Positions 1 through 11,267 of a stretch of 64,000 nucleotides of DNA are shown piece after piece (positions within the stretch are counted from its first letter, which is position 1; every line of letters starts with the position of its first letter). Below the pieces are notes generated by a model. That model had not been told where the DNA came from and did not search any database. It saw only the letters and a list, made by a program, of their open reading frames with translations. Origin of the DNA: Selaginella tamariscina (taxonomy: Eukaryota > Streptophyta > Lycopodiopsida > Selaginellales > Selaginellaceae). The position numbers were made by a program, and so were the translations under genes. The DNA lies in NCBI GenBank assembly GCA_003024785.1, contig PUQB01000188.1:62001-126000 (forward strand), given 5' to 3'.

Positions 1-1417
1 CGTTGCAAGTTCCTCTTCCTCCAGTTCCCGTCCAGACTACAACCTGTTCACCATACAGGATGGACTCCTGTACCGGGAAGGTCTCCTGTACGTTCCTGTT
101 GGTGTTTGCAGGACTCGTGTGGTACAGGATTGTCATGATACCCCGGCTACAGGACATTTTGGTGTGGCCAAGACAGTTGAGTTGGTGACTCGCAACTATT
201 GGTGGCCTGGGTTGCGAGGTTTTGTGGAAAGGTTTGTACGGAGTTGTGACACCTGCAACAGGTCGAAGATGCCATCATGCACCTCTGGTCTTCTTCGTCC
301 TCTTCCTGTTCCTTCTGCTCCTTGGAGATCCATTTCTATGGATTTCCTCACAGATCTTCCTCCTTCTCGTGGATTTGATGCAGTTCTTGTGGTGGTTGAC
401 CGTTTCACCAAGCAGGCTCATTTCCTACCCTGCAACAAGACAGCTACAGGTCAGACAACTGCCGAGTTGGTGATCCGTGAGTGTTCCGACATCATGGTCT
501 TCCTGAGAGCATTGTTTCCGATCGAGGTCCACAATTCATGTCCAAGTTTTGGCGAGAGCTTCTTCGGAGTCTACAGGTTAAAGCGGATCTTTCTTCAGGA
601 TATCACCCACAAACTGATGGGCAGTCAGAACGCACAATTCAGACCTTAGAACAGTATCTTCGTTGCTTCATCAGTTACCAACAGGACAATGGTTGGACCT
701 TCTTCCATGGCGGAGTTTGCCTACAACAACTCCATTCACGCATCTACAGGCCAGACACCTTTCTTTGCTCTTACAGGCCACCATCCACGTTTTGACTTTG
801 CTCCTCCTGCTTCTCCTTCTTCCGCTCCTGCAGTACAGGATCGTCTCAGCATCTTCGTCAGGTACAGGATGATCTCCAGGTTCATCTTCAGCAGGCACAG
901 GAACGGTACAAGCATCATGCTGATGCTCACCGTCAGCCGGCACCTGCATACAAGATTGGTGATCTCGTGTGGCTTCTTCGTCGACACATTCGCACCAACA
1001 GGCCTTCTTCTAAGTTGGATTTTCAACGATTGGGCCCTTACAGGATCGTGGCGGAGGTAAATCCTGTAGCTTTCCGACTCGAGTTACCATCCACGGTGAA
1101 ACTTCATCCTGTGTTTCACACCTCCTTGTTGGAGCCGTATCATCCTTCTTCTCTTCCTGGTCGTGCTTCTTCTCCTCCCCTCCTGTGGTCATTGCTGGTG
1201 AACCTGAGTACGAAGTTGCAGCCATCCTTGATTCTCGTCTTCATCGCCGCCAACTTCAATACTTGGTGGATTGGAAAGGTTATTTGCCTACCGATCGCAC
1301 TTGGGAACCTGCATCCAACTTACTCCATGCTTCTTCCAAAGTTGCTGCCTTCCATCGGCATTATCCTGCTAAACCAGGTCCTAAGACTCGTGGAACTCGT
1401 CCTTAGGGAGGAGGTGC
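1..1417 (+). pseudogene. Ty3/gypsy chromovirus pol 3' part (integrase and chromodomain), decayed
   Basis: Remnant of the 3' half of a Ty3/gypsy polyprotein whose 5' part lies outside the window. In order: the integrase zinc-binding region (H-H then C-x2-C, near 140-270, including SCDTCNRSK), the catalytic core (SMDFLTDLPP and VVVDRFTKQAHFLPC near 330-430, then [14 protein letters not shown] and [13 protein letters not shown] near 495-640), the C-terminal integrase region (KLHPVFHTSLLEPYHP near 1100-1150), and a chromodomain (YLVDWKGY and TWEPASNL near 1255-1320) ending with a stop at 1404. The chromodomain places it among chromoviruses. The reading frame shifts at least four times (near 480, 650, 960 and 1180), so it cannot make a polyprotein. 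Integrase normally inserts element cDNA, and the chromodomain guides it to heterochromatin. Confidence 0.9.
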
Positions 1418-1423
1418 TGTCAC

Positions 1424-1580
1424 AACCCGATACAGGATACAGGATACAGGATTCCGGATACAGGATTTCGGATACAGGATACGGGTTACAGGGCCTACAG
1501 GATATTCCTACAGGATATACCTATAGGATATTCCTATAGGATATGCCTATAGGATATGCTACAGGATATGCCTAGAGGAT
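1424..1580 (+). repeat. minisatellite of TACAGGATA-type units inside the LTR
   Basis: About fifteen degenerate 9-12 bp units of the form (A/C)TACAGGAT(A/T) run in tandem, later drifting to CTATAGGATAT. The same TACAGG hexamer recurs unusually often through the upstream integrase coding region. Confidence 0.8.
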
Positions 1581-1739
1581 AAGGGACACTATTCTTAGCT
1601 CATGACTAGATTAGACTCATGACTAGATTACTCATGAGATTAGCTTGGAGTTGTGAGCATAAAAGCTCCGACCTAATTGTTGTACAATCAGTTACTATCA
1701 ACACCAGTCATTCTACGATTATTCTTGTTCTTGTTTGTC

Positions 1740-1975
1740 TTGTTCTTGTCTTACTCTTTGCTCCTGCTCCTGTCTTGCTCCGGATCCTGTCTAGTTCCTG
1801 TCTTGTTCCTGGATCCGTCCTGCGCTTTCCTGTCTTGCTCCCGGATCCTATCCTGATCCTGTCTTGCTCCTGGATCCGTCCTGTTCCTATTCCGTTCCTG
1901 TCCTGCTCTCGGTCCTGTTCCTGAGTCAAGCCTTCCTGTTCTCGGAATCCTACTTCTTCCTGGTTCCTGGATCGT
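1740..1975 (+). repeat. second minisatellite in the LTR (CCTGTCTTGCTCC GGATCC type)
   Basis: Pyrimidine-rich units built on TCCTGTCTTGCTCC with interspersed GGATCC recur about ten times with variation. No coding capacity is evident. Confidence 0.7.
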
Positions 1976-1984
1976 GGCTTGACA

Positions 1985-2455
1985 CCAAGAAGCTTCACTA
2001 CATATACTCTACCTTATTTATGTGACGGACCCCCCCCCCCCCCCCCTGTTTACCTAAGTGAGTAAGTGGGCTGGCACGGAAATGCCAGCCCTTAGAGAAA
2101 ATGGTTGTCCTAACCTAATCCTAAACCTAACCCCTAGGGGGGGTTTTAGGACGTGGGGTTAGGGCAACCCTAAGGTTAGTCAACCCTAGGGGTGTCCCTA
2201 ACCCTTATTTTGACAAGCTATAATTTGCAAAGAACCCTAACTTGGAACGTCAAAACGGGGGAAAGTTTTTAGAAGGTAAGTTCTAACTTCGCCTAGAGTT
2301 TCCTGTAAATACCTAATGACACCCGGCCGGACCATCACTAGATACCCAAGTGCACTAAATGGGCATGTTTCCTACTACATCTAGGGTTCGTCACACAACT
2401 CGGTAAGTAACAACAGTCAAACCCCAAAGTAAAGGGTCGAGTCATAGTAAAAACT
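1985..2455 (-). repeat. terminal part of a Mutator-like foldback element arm (solo fragment)
   Basis: This segment matches the outer part of both arms of the 48.1-52.0 kb element: the phrase ACCTTATTTATGTGAC, a run of about 18 C, TAAGTGGGCT, a CCTAACCCTAGG-rich stretch, then CCAAGTGCACTAA and AAAGGGTCGAGTCATA. Its end at 2455 reads, on the minus strand, AGTTTTTACTATGACTC, nearly identical to the left end of the complete element. Only one end is present; the gypsy LTR cuts the other side. No protein is encoded. Confidence 0.75.
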
Positions 2456-2465
2456 ATGACAATAA

Positions 2466-4720
2466 TATTTAGGAACTAGATGATGATACAGCATCAGGGC
2501 ATTTTAAGGAGCATTGGAAACAAAGCTACTGCTGGTTAGAGTTTGATGCAATTAAAGGCACAATGTTTTACAAGGCTTGCAAGGCAAATCCACGGACTAA
2601 GAATATTTTTGACAAATAGGGTAGCAATAATTTTTTAAAGAGTGCCTTACGCAGTCATGCTAGCTCTGAAGATCATAAGGAGTCTGTATTTGATGAGAAG
2701 ATGCGTTGTGGGAAGCAGCAATTGATTTCAAAAGCTACAACTAAACATCTACACCATGTTGAACAAGGGGTGCTTATGTTATTTCGTTCTACTTATTATA
2801 TTGCGAAAGTATTTGCTCCATTCACTTGTTTTCCAAAGTTGATTGAACTTCATTAACTTAACGGGATGAACATTCCAAGATATTACGATAGTGACAAAGG
2901 TTATTCACGACTGATAACTTCTATTAACGAGGTATGTTTGAGAGACCATGTTAATTTTATTCTAACATGATTCACGTTTCACTTTAGGTTATGGTTAAAA
3001 ATATCTTACAAAAAGTCAAGGAAAGTCCTTATTTTGGATTGATGGTGGATGAATCGACTAATATAAGGTATTCATTAATTTGGATTTATTAGTTTATTTA
3101 CGATTCGATTTATTTTAGCACTGTGAAGCATTTGATCTTTTACGTGACTTACATCGAATGTGGTTGCATGAAGACGAGCTACTTGGGGATTGCCAACATC
3201 AGTGATAGTGGTGCAGCAAGTATCTTTAATTGCATTAGCGATATGCTTAAGCAGTGGAACTTAGATATGCAGCGGTTCATGGGTTTTGGTTCAGATGGAT
3301 GTAATGTCATGGCTGGTAGCAGGACAGGGGTAGCAACAAGGCTGAAGGAGATCAATCCCTTCTTAAGCAATGTTCACTATATGGCACATCGAACCAATTT
3401 ATGTGTGAAAGATGCTTACGGGGATGGAGAATGTGCTACACAATGCACAAAGATTGATAAACTAGTGAACAAGGTAGCATCTTACTTCAGCAAAAGCTCA
3501 AAAAGGTTGGCTTAGCTAATGGAAATTGAGATGGAACATGATCATACCAAGCTTAAGCTGCAACACATACAAAATACAAGGTGGCTAAGTCATGGAGGGG
3601 ATTTCTCTAAGCTTTGTGAATGTTTGGAGTCAGTAGCTGAGCTTTTCAAATGAAGTGGCAAGCTACAGCTTTACAACAAGCTAAGAACTCTCAAGAACAT
3701 GTACATCTTGCATTTTTTTGCTGATATTTTATAGGTGATGAGTAGTCTCAATCAGAAATTCCAAGAGAAGCTAATCGACATCACCATGATTGGACCCTTG
3801 CCAAGAGACTATTGTGAAGCTGAACCAGTATTACATCAATAATGAGATTGATTTGAATGGTAATCCCATTGATAGTAGATCATATCCATGCATCCCTGAT
3901 GGTGGTAGTAAGGCTTCCTCCATGCTTTGAGAGCTTCAGTTAAAGGAGATGCTTACAGAACTATGCAGTTGATCCGGTCAGAAGATGGAAGTGATCTTTA
4001 AGAAGCTGTGCAGTTTCAAATCTCATTTACTTCTGCTCTCATTTCAGCTATTAGATAATGATTGCAAGACACATGGATACTCTCCAAGATGCAGGTTCTG
4101 GCTCCAGTTAATTTGTCAATCCTTGTCAAAAAAACAAACGGTTTGGGATTACAGAGCCAAGGGAGCTTGTAGAATTTTATGGAAGGCATTTAGAGGTGGA
4201 TGGAGTTTTTGTTAAAGGCATTGTGGATCCTTTAGCCTCTATGGAAGAGTATTTGACTTGGAAGCTACTTGCCTCGAAGGAACGGAAAGGACGGAATTTT
4301 ATTGATATATGGAGCATCATACATAGTCAAGCAACATAGTCAAGTAGGTTGGGTAGAGAGCTTTCCAAACTTGCTTCGAGTTGGGATGGTGTAGTGTTAG
4401 CACTGCAAGTTGCAAGTGAGGTTTTAACAAAATAAACTTGATTAAGAATAAGTATAGAAATCGGAGGAGTACTGAAACAGTTGATGCTCTCGTAAGGATT
4501 TCAGTTAAGGTCCCCAAATTCAAAAGTTCAACTTTGATGAAGTTGTGGACCATTGGAAGAAAATGCACATTTTTGACAAATTTTCTCACAGTTGTAAATT
4601 TGTTTAACCTTATGTTTTTATTAATAAAAGGATTTTTACTGATAAATTTTAATTAAAAGGTTTAATTTTAAAAATTTTGAAAAATCTTTGGAGGTTGAAC
4701 TAGAGGAGAATTTTTGTTTT
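2466..4720 (+). pseudogene. decayed hAT-superfamily transposase (ZNF862/DUF4371-like)
   Basis: Fragments of one transposase lie in order on the plus strand across several frames with stops. They include ESPYFGLMVDEST near 3025-3060, the longest open piece at 3123-3515 (GFGSDGCNVMAGSRTGVATRLKE and NVHYMAHRTNLCVKDAYGD), and near 4150-4320 a C-terminal piece with VDPLASMEEYLTWK. The acidic VDES region and the GSDGCNVM...H segment are typical of the hAT RNaseH-like catalytic region in the DUF4371 group. Upstream text near 2500-2720 resembles a TTF-type zinc finger (LKSALRSHASSEDH-like). Internal stops and shifts rule out activity. The element's terminal repeats were not located. Confidence 0.75.
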
Positions 4721-5164
4721 GGAAGGTGAAAGGGTTTGTCGAACGCTGATCAGTAGACTTTGTGTGATTTTCTGCGTGTGTTTTCTTGTTGTGCTCCATG
4801 TCGGTTGTTCTGCTGACAAATTTGTGTTTCTTCACACTGCTTGGTAGATTTTTCAGTGTCCACTCCTTGCTTTCTCTTATTATATCTGCATTTAGTAGTC
4901 CAAGGTTATGGCTTGTGCTCTTCTCGCCTTGTCTGTTTTCTCTTCGCTTTCTGTGTCATCCTTGTGCTGTGTGTTTTACTTTTTGCCCTTTAATTGATTT
5001 GTCACTTGTGTATTCTAGATATAGCTGGAGTTGTCAGTACACATTTCAGTGGATATGGTTTGTTTCAAAGCTGATTCTCGATAAGGCCATCCTGGAGCAT
5101 CAGGTATGATTTTGCCCAATATTCTTCGAAAACATTATCGATATTTGAAAGTTGCGGTTTAACC
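4721..5164. other. no recognisable feature
   Basis: Unique sequence between the hAT remnant and the NTPase-like remnant. A hydrophobic open frame (4786-5109, plus) has no family signature I can name and may be leader or intron of the following pseudogene. Confidence 0.4.
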
Positions 5165-5944
5165 AGGGCCAATTGATGTTGTCGAAAACCAAGTGGATCT
5201 GTATGTTAACGAGTTACGGAAGGCTGGAGATGTCACTCTGGAAAGGAAAGGCGACACGCTTCCGATAGACGAATGGGGCATACTGGGAGCTGATCCAGGC
5301 GTATGTTTCCCCATTTGCGGCAGGCACAACACGCTTTGTTCCCTCCTCCGTGGTGCTGCTCTGGCATTCCAAAACTTCACACGGGACAATACTACCAGTG
5401 TCTCTCCAACGAGGGCTCCTCACTTCAGCGCTCTGATTGCCTATCCCGGTGCGGGCAAGTCCATCATTGGGAGAGATTTTCCTCGTCTATTGAGGCAGTT
5501 TTTGGTTGTCCGGACAGGCCCTCGACTACCGCAAGTTTATGGGACCGGGAAAGATGTTTAGCTTCGTTCAGATGGTCAACGATTCATTGCTACAACGCCT
5601 TTCTGTATCACAACATTGAGGACCACCAAAGGGGCAGACTTTACCCCGTTGAGAGGGAGCTCGCTTCCCTGTGCATGTTCTTGATTATAGTTCGTATTAT
5701 TGTAGTCTTCTCTGACGAATGGAAATGCAAGCTTCTGTTTTCAGCTATTTCAAAGCTTGTGTCGACTCTGACGTATGAAGACATGTTATGTTGTATTTCA
5801 CACTTTGCCAAGATGATCACTCTAAACGACGTGCTTATTTTCTTCCATAAAGCTGTGAAGACGTCACACGAGAGGCCAATTCTAGTCTCCTTATTCTTGG
5901 ACGAAATCAACGGGCATCAAGCTTCCTATGTGCATTTAAATTAA
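5165..5944 (+). pseudogene. broken P-loop NTPase-like gene, possibly Crinkler/RHS-type
   Basis: Two overlapping open frames together look like a nucleotide-binding protein. The first (5193-5561) contains a Walker A motif in the segment ALIAYPGAGKSIIG; the second (5303-5944) ends with a hydrophobic beta strand and acidic Walker B-like segment, ILVSLFLDEINGHQ. The frame must change once near 5450-5560. The order and spacing (P-loop, then about 150 residues, then LDE) recall the NTPase module of Crinkler/RHS-like proteins, but this assignment is by resemblance only. The 3' end is cut exactly where the AT-rich repeat copy A starts (about 5935), so the last residues come from the repeat junction. 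Confidence 0.4.
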
Positions 5945-8900
5945 TATTTTAATAAGCTTTACAAAAAGATATTTACATCTTTTTAAAGAATGTATACATT
6001 TTGCAACTTATAGTAATTATAGTTCTTTTAGGATATTAATAATCTAATCTATCATACATATATTTTAGAATGGAATTGATAAATTATTTATAAATAAGTA
6101 TTAATTAGAGTAAAATAAAAATAATAGATTAAACAGATTACAAAATAAATTATATCAATATCAACAAACTCACTAATAACATGTTTATAACATAATTAAT
6201 GATAATTTCATAATTTCAAGTTTAAAATGTAAATTTAAAATAAAACAAAAATAAACAGATTTAATTAAATAATATACTAGGAGTTTTGCTATTGTGTACT
6301 ATTGCATGAGCTTTTATGAAGCCCCACCCTTGATGTTTACAAGTCCATTCGCATATATATACGGTTCTATTCTCTTTTAAAATATATAATTATCTTATCA
6401 AGAAATATATATAAAATATAAACAAACTTAATTTGTCAAAACTTGTCCTTATATTTAAGTCAAGGAGTTGACCATCAAATTATAATATTCAAATTTTAAA
6501 TAATACTAGATATTTAATAGTAATAATTAATAATATAAATTTACCAAGATGTTCTCACATATCCTCCACTAGAGTAAACATATCTTTTAATGGAATTGAG
6601 AAATCATATTTATATATGCACTGATTTGCCATATAAAATATATTAGAATTACAAACTCTTACATTAAAGTCAATTATTTAAAAAGTTTTTAATATATTAT
6701 TTATTATAATGAACATAATATGTGCAAAATATGCTGTTAAGGAATACAAAATCGTATATTAAAGATTAGAAATTCTTAGGTTAAAGTAAGTAGTATTAAA
6801 CATAATATGTCATATTATATATGTAAATTTGATATTATAAAGCATTCATGTAGGTCAATAAGTTATTAAAGAAATGTAAACTCTTAAAGGAACATATATA
6901 GAACATTAAAATTTATAAAACGTAATTAAAAAAAAAAATCTCCTATATACGCCAAAAGAAATTTATGTAGTAACTTGCGCAGCTACACCATCCCATTGTA
7001 GACTCAAGAAACGATTTCTTTTTTCTCTGAACAAAGTATATAATTAAATAATTTTATTTATAATTTAATATTAATAGTTTACTATTGTATTAATACAAAG
7101 TTGATTTGTGTGTGTCTGTGAGTGAGTGAGAGAGTTATACCAAAGAATAACAACTGAATCACATGAAATTAAATAAAAAGAATACCTTATTTATATGAAT
7201 AAATACATATACATACGATAGTACAAACGTTTTATTTACACTAACATTTGAGTTTTTGTTTGTTTACAAACGTAGAGAGTTTTATGTATATAGTGTATAC
7301 AAACGTAGACAGTCTTACATATATGTATATATAATACCTCAATTTCTTAATATTTAACTCATTATATTTATTTATAATATATGTAAGACATGAAGCATAT
7401 TCTAACATTTAAGGTTTTTTTATTAAGTTTTTATTTAGTTTAACAATGGTTTACTCGATGCAACCCTATTTAAAGTGAAAAGGGTACAGTAGGACATCAT
7501 GAAAAAAATTACGTATGCAGCACAAGAGCATATCACAACTTGTAAAAATAAGAGGCATTGTGATTACCATCTTTACAGAATTAAGCACTGTAATGATAGT
7601 GAAAAACTTTGAACCAGGTGTTGTGATGAATTTAAACTTTTTTCTTTACCAATTTTATTAAGTTTAATACTCAAGCTTTTCAGTTTTTTTTTAACGTTAT
7701 TATTTCTTTTTATTGATTTCACTATTTAATATTTTCTTTATCGATTTTATAAATTTTAATACTCAGTCGCTTATCTTTATATATTTCCAATTTTAATACT
7801 TTAGTTTTTATTTTTTAATATAAATAATATATATATATATATATATATGTACTTAAATTTAATTTATTTTATTTTTTTAATCCATTTTACCAATTTTTAT
7901 CATTTTTTATATACATTTGGTGTATTTTAATACTTAGATTTTGATTTTTTAAGTAATAGAGTTTCTTGTAATAAGAAATATAAATTATGTTTTACAAAAT
8001 ATTTACATTTTATAAATTTTGCATGCGTAGATACGTGACATATAACGTTGATGACATTAATTAAACAAATTCACAACACACATATACACATAAAACACAT
8101 ATATATCTTACTCACATTCCATATTTATGACAATTAACTTTGATACTTAAAAGAAATAATTTCTGTTTATTAATTTAATTACTTGACCTTCGTAAATACT
8201 ACCTACTTTACTTATGTTAATAAGACTCAGTGTTTGCGTTGTCAAAATATTAAAACTCTTTAGTTAAATTCTATTTATTGTAATTGAAAACCCATATGTT
8301 TTATGTCTTACATTTATTTATAGACATAATGAGTTAAATATTTAAAACTGAAGTATTATATATATATATAGAGAGAGAGAGAGAGAACTGTTTATGTTTG
8401 TAAACAAATAAAACCTCCAATGTTAATATAGAGCATTATAAAACATCCGTATTATGTAAGTAAGTGTGTATACACACACACACACATCATATGCATAACG
8501 TATTATAATTTATTTAATTTTGTGTTGCTCTCTCACTCACTCGCACACACACAAACCAACTTTTTATAATTCAATTGATTGTTAAATTCATTAATTTCTT
8601 TAATGAATATAATCAATATCAATAGTATAATACTAAATTTACTTTGTTCATATAAAAGAAAGAAATCGTTTTTTGAGATGTAATGACCAAACAACTGATA
8701 GTGGATGATGTAGTTGCACAAGATAATATATAAATTTCTCTTGGTGTATATAAGAGGTTTTTAATATTAAGTTTTATAAATTTGAATGTTTTATATATGT
8801 TATTTTCAAGAGTTTATAATGTTTCACATATATTTTGTATTCTTTAATAACTTAGTGGCCCATAATGAGTTCCCTCTAATATTATATTTACATATATAAT

Positions 8901-9737
8901 ATGAAATATTATGTTCATGATTTTGTATTCCTTAACAATATATTATGTGTTAAGTTTGCCTAGTTTATATAATATAATATACTTATAACAATATATATTT
9001 TTATGTGTGTATTGATTAGATATTGTATATTTTTAAAAGCAAATAGAACCGTATATATAATATGATAATTTTTGAGTTTAATTCATAGGAGCTATTACTA
9101 TTTGAGACAATTACAATAATTCTTATATTAAATAAAGTGTATCAAGTTGTCTTTAGTGGACATTGGAAGGAACGCAAGGAGATGACATACACGGTGGAGA
9201 CGAGTATATGCTATATCTGTTTTCGATATCCCTAGCTTGTTTGTACATGTGTATATTATGTACATATATAATACGTTTTTATATAGCAAACACAAATGTT
9301 TATTAATATCAGAGAGGAGATTAAGTAGAGCCAGGAACAAATTTAATAATAACAGAAAGCCCATATATAATCGTCGCATGTAAACCTCTATGTATTTTAT
9401 ATAATGTAAGCATCATGTAGTATCTCTTTCTCTCACACACACAAGAGTAAATATACCTCTTTGCATGTGTATATATTGTATAGGTATATATGTACCCAAA
9501 GCTCCTTCCATGTTCATCATTCTTATGTATGTGTCCATGCATATGTATGAAAGCGTGGACACTCACTCACACATGCATACTATGGTATATGTCCTCTCTC
9601 CATATTTGTGTGACGCAGATATCATTTACCTATGTGTGTATACCTATATTTTTGCCTTCTTGCTGCACTTTCTCAATCTCACTAAAAGGTTAGTGGAAGA
9701 ATGCAGAAGTGAAGCCAGAATCAAGAACCATTGGAGC
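5935..9737. repeat. large AT-rich direct repeat, copy A, itself a foldback
   Basis: About 3.8 kb that is repeated at 11268-15228 in the same orientation, on the other side of the F-box gene. The copies start with the same AATTTAAATTAATATTTTAA phrase and end around TCTCACTAAAAGG. Each copy is also internally palindromic: about 6290-7440 is matched, inverted, by about 8270-9110. Examples are ATACGGTTCTATT at 6359 against AATAGAACCGTAT at 9044, and GTGAGTGAGTGAGAGAG at 7119 against CTCTCTCACTCACTCG at 8528. No significant protein is encoded. Copies differ by many small indels, so the duplication is not recent. Confidence 0.85.
7455..7625 (+). pseudogene. decayed copy of the F-box gene's promoter and 5' end in the loop of copy A
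   Basis: CCCTATTTAAAGTGAAAAGG and the following 150 bp align with 9777-9905 (CCCTATTTAAAGGGGAAAAGG, then ATTGTGATTACC against CTATGATTACC, AATTAAGCACTGTAATGAT against AATTAGGCATTGTGATGAC). The reading frame is not kept. It sits at the centre of the inverted repeat. Confidence 0.7.
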
Positions 9738-9775
9738 TCTAGAAACATATAAACCCAGGAATATACGTTTAGTCC

Positions 9776-9789
9776 ACCCTATTTAAAGG
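9776..9789 (+). promoter_or_regulatory. probable TATA-type core promoter of the F-box gene
   Basis: CCCTATTTAAAGGG lies 21 bp before the ATG at 9810 and 14 bp before the alternative start at 9803. The same element is preserved in both decayed copies (7467 and 12744), suggesting these fragments were copied with their promoter. Confidence 0.45.
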
Positions 9790-9802
9790 GGAAAAGGGTA
9801 CA

Positions 9803-10964
9803 GTGAAGAAAATGAGGCGTGCGTCACAAAAACAGATGACGACTTGCGAGAAGAGGAGGCGCTATGATTACCGCCACGAGAGAATTAGGCATTGTGATGA
9901 CACTCGGCGACCCTGTGACGATGACAATACCATATCGTACAGTGGCGATGATGGAATTGAGAGTCTACCTGCTGATATACTGTGCAACATCTTGGAAGCG
10001 TGTTCCAATGAGAACCATTTACAGGAGCCGAATGGTTTCCAAGTTTTGGAATGCATCCATTGGAGACCGCAATTGGTCTCATGTATGGAACAAAGAGGGA
10101 CCGTGGGTGATCGTTAGCGAGGGTAGCACGTTTAAGCTCTGGTACTCTGCATCTGACGAAGAGGAGCCTTGGCATCATGGACTTGAGTTTCCAAAGGCTG
10201 GCGGGATTCGCCCCTACCTTTGTGCATCGTCTGGGGGCCTTACTCTGCATCATTCACCTGGAAGGGAAATGCGGGAGAGCGGGTTCTATGTGGGGAATCC
10301 ATTGACCAACCAGCTTAGGTTTGTGGCGTATCCGTGGTATCCTATACTAACTATGCCAGACTTGCGGGATGCTTCTGGTACTTACAAGCTCATTGCCTAT
10401 GAAGGCAAGGGGTTGCGTGTGTTTGACTCAGCAACTGGTAATTGGGATTTTCATGCCACGGACGAGAAGTTCCTGCAGCAGGGTTTGCCAGGATGCCAAG
10501 CTGCTGCCTCCTCATCCTCGGACAAGTCCTTGGCCTTCTTTGTCAAGCAGTTTGAGTTCGACTTTGCGTTGAGTACGTGTCCAAACCTGAAGGATCTGCC
10601 TGAAAGAAAATGGCGGGGAACACATTGGCCGCCCGGGCACAATTTCGACTACAATGGCCGCTGCATTATTTGTAACTTAAGGATAGAAAACGAGCATGAG
10701 TTAGCGATGGAAGTGGCTGAGTTTCATGCAGATAAAAAAACCCATACGTTGCTGGGCAGAACCGTCTTGGTTTCTGGTTGGTCTTGGAGCAAGGCCAGGT
10801 TTATTGTTTCATGTGCCCAAGGTCTAGTCGCGGCTTGGCCATGGGACCCAAATGTTTGCGTGGCACCGGCTGTCTTTGATGTGGCAAGCAAGACGTGGAA
10901 GAGATTCAGAGTGGGATCCAGGGTGATATCTATTTTCAAGCCTAACCCTCTCGCTCGTGTGTGA
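9803..10964 (+). CDS. F-box protein with a C-terminal beta-propeller-like region (one frame break)
   Basis: Single-exon F-box protein; such proteins act as the substrate receptor of SCF ubiquitin ligases. The N-terminal frame (9803 onward) has a charged arginine-rich leader, then the first half of an F-box (IESLPADILCNILEACSNE, near 9957-10013). The second half, RMVSKFWNASIGDRNWSHVW, continues in another frame (10030-10090), as does the rest of the protein to the stop at 10964. One base must be added or lost near 10015-10025. The rest (about 290 residues) has the repeated W/G-rich strands of plant F-box/kelch-like proteins, such as GLRVFDSATGNWDF and FDVASKTWKRFRV, without a strict kelch signature. 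It is flanked by the two 3.8-4.0 kb repeats. Substrate unknown. It may be an intact gene with a sequence error or a recent pseudogene. Confidence 0.75.
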
Positions 10965-11018
10965 GGGATGGCTACTTGCATGCGAAGGTGTGTGAGGGAT
11001 GGCTACTTGCATGCGAAG
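10957..11018 (+). repeat. perfect 31-bp tandem duplication at the F-box stop codon
   Basis: Two identical 31-bp units (10957-10987 and 10988-11018), beginning GTGTGTGAGGGATGG, overlap the stop codon of the F-box frame. Confidence 0.9.
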
Positions 11019-11267
11019 GAATGTGAGTCTTGTGTTTTCAGATGGTTGTTTTCGTGTTACACTTGTCAAAGAGTGTCTGGGGTTCTCATATGGTTGTTAT
11101 CTGTGTGGTCACACTAGGAATGTGAGACTTGGGCGCCTTATAATGATAAGATTCATCTATTTTAGTGCACGTATCTAATTTGATAAATAACATACCCTTT
11201 CAAACTCATTCTCTAATATACATTTATAAATAGCATATGAGTTGAGTTTTAATTTACTTCTTGTGAA
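11019..11267. other. 3' flank of the F-box gene
   Basis: Probable 3' UTR and spacer before repeat copy B; no other feature seen. Confidence 0.4.

Larger units (their letters stand above)
1418..1984 (+). repeat. probable 3' LTR of the gypsy element
   Basis: It begins TGTCACAACC immediately after a purine-rich stretch (GGGAGGAGG at 1406-1414, a likely polypurine tract) just beyond the polyprotein stop, and plausibly ends in CTTGACA at 1984. The TG...CA ends are as expected for an LTR. The 5' LTR is outside the window, so the boundaries rest on one copy only. The sequence past 1984 matches the arm of the foldback element at 48-52 kb, suggesting the retroelement inserted into an older copy of that element. 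Confidence 0.6.
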
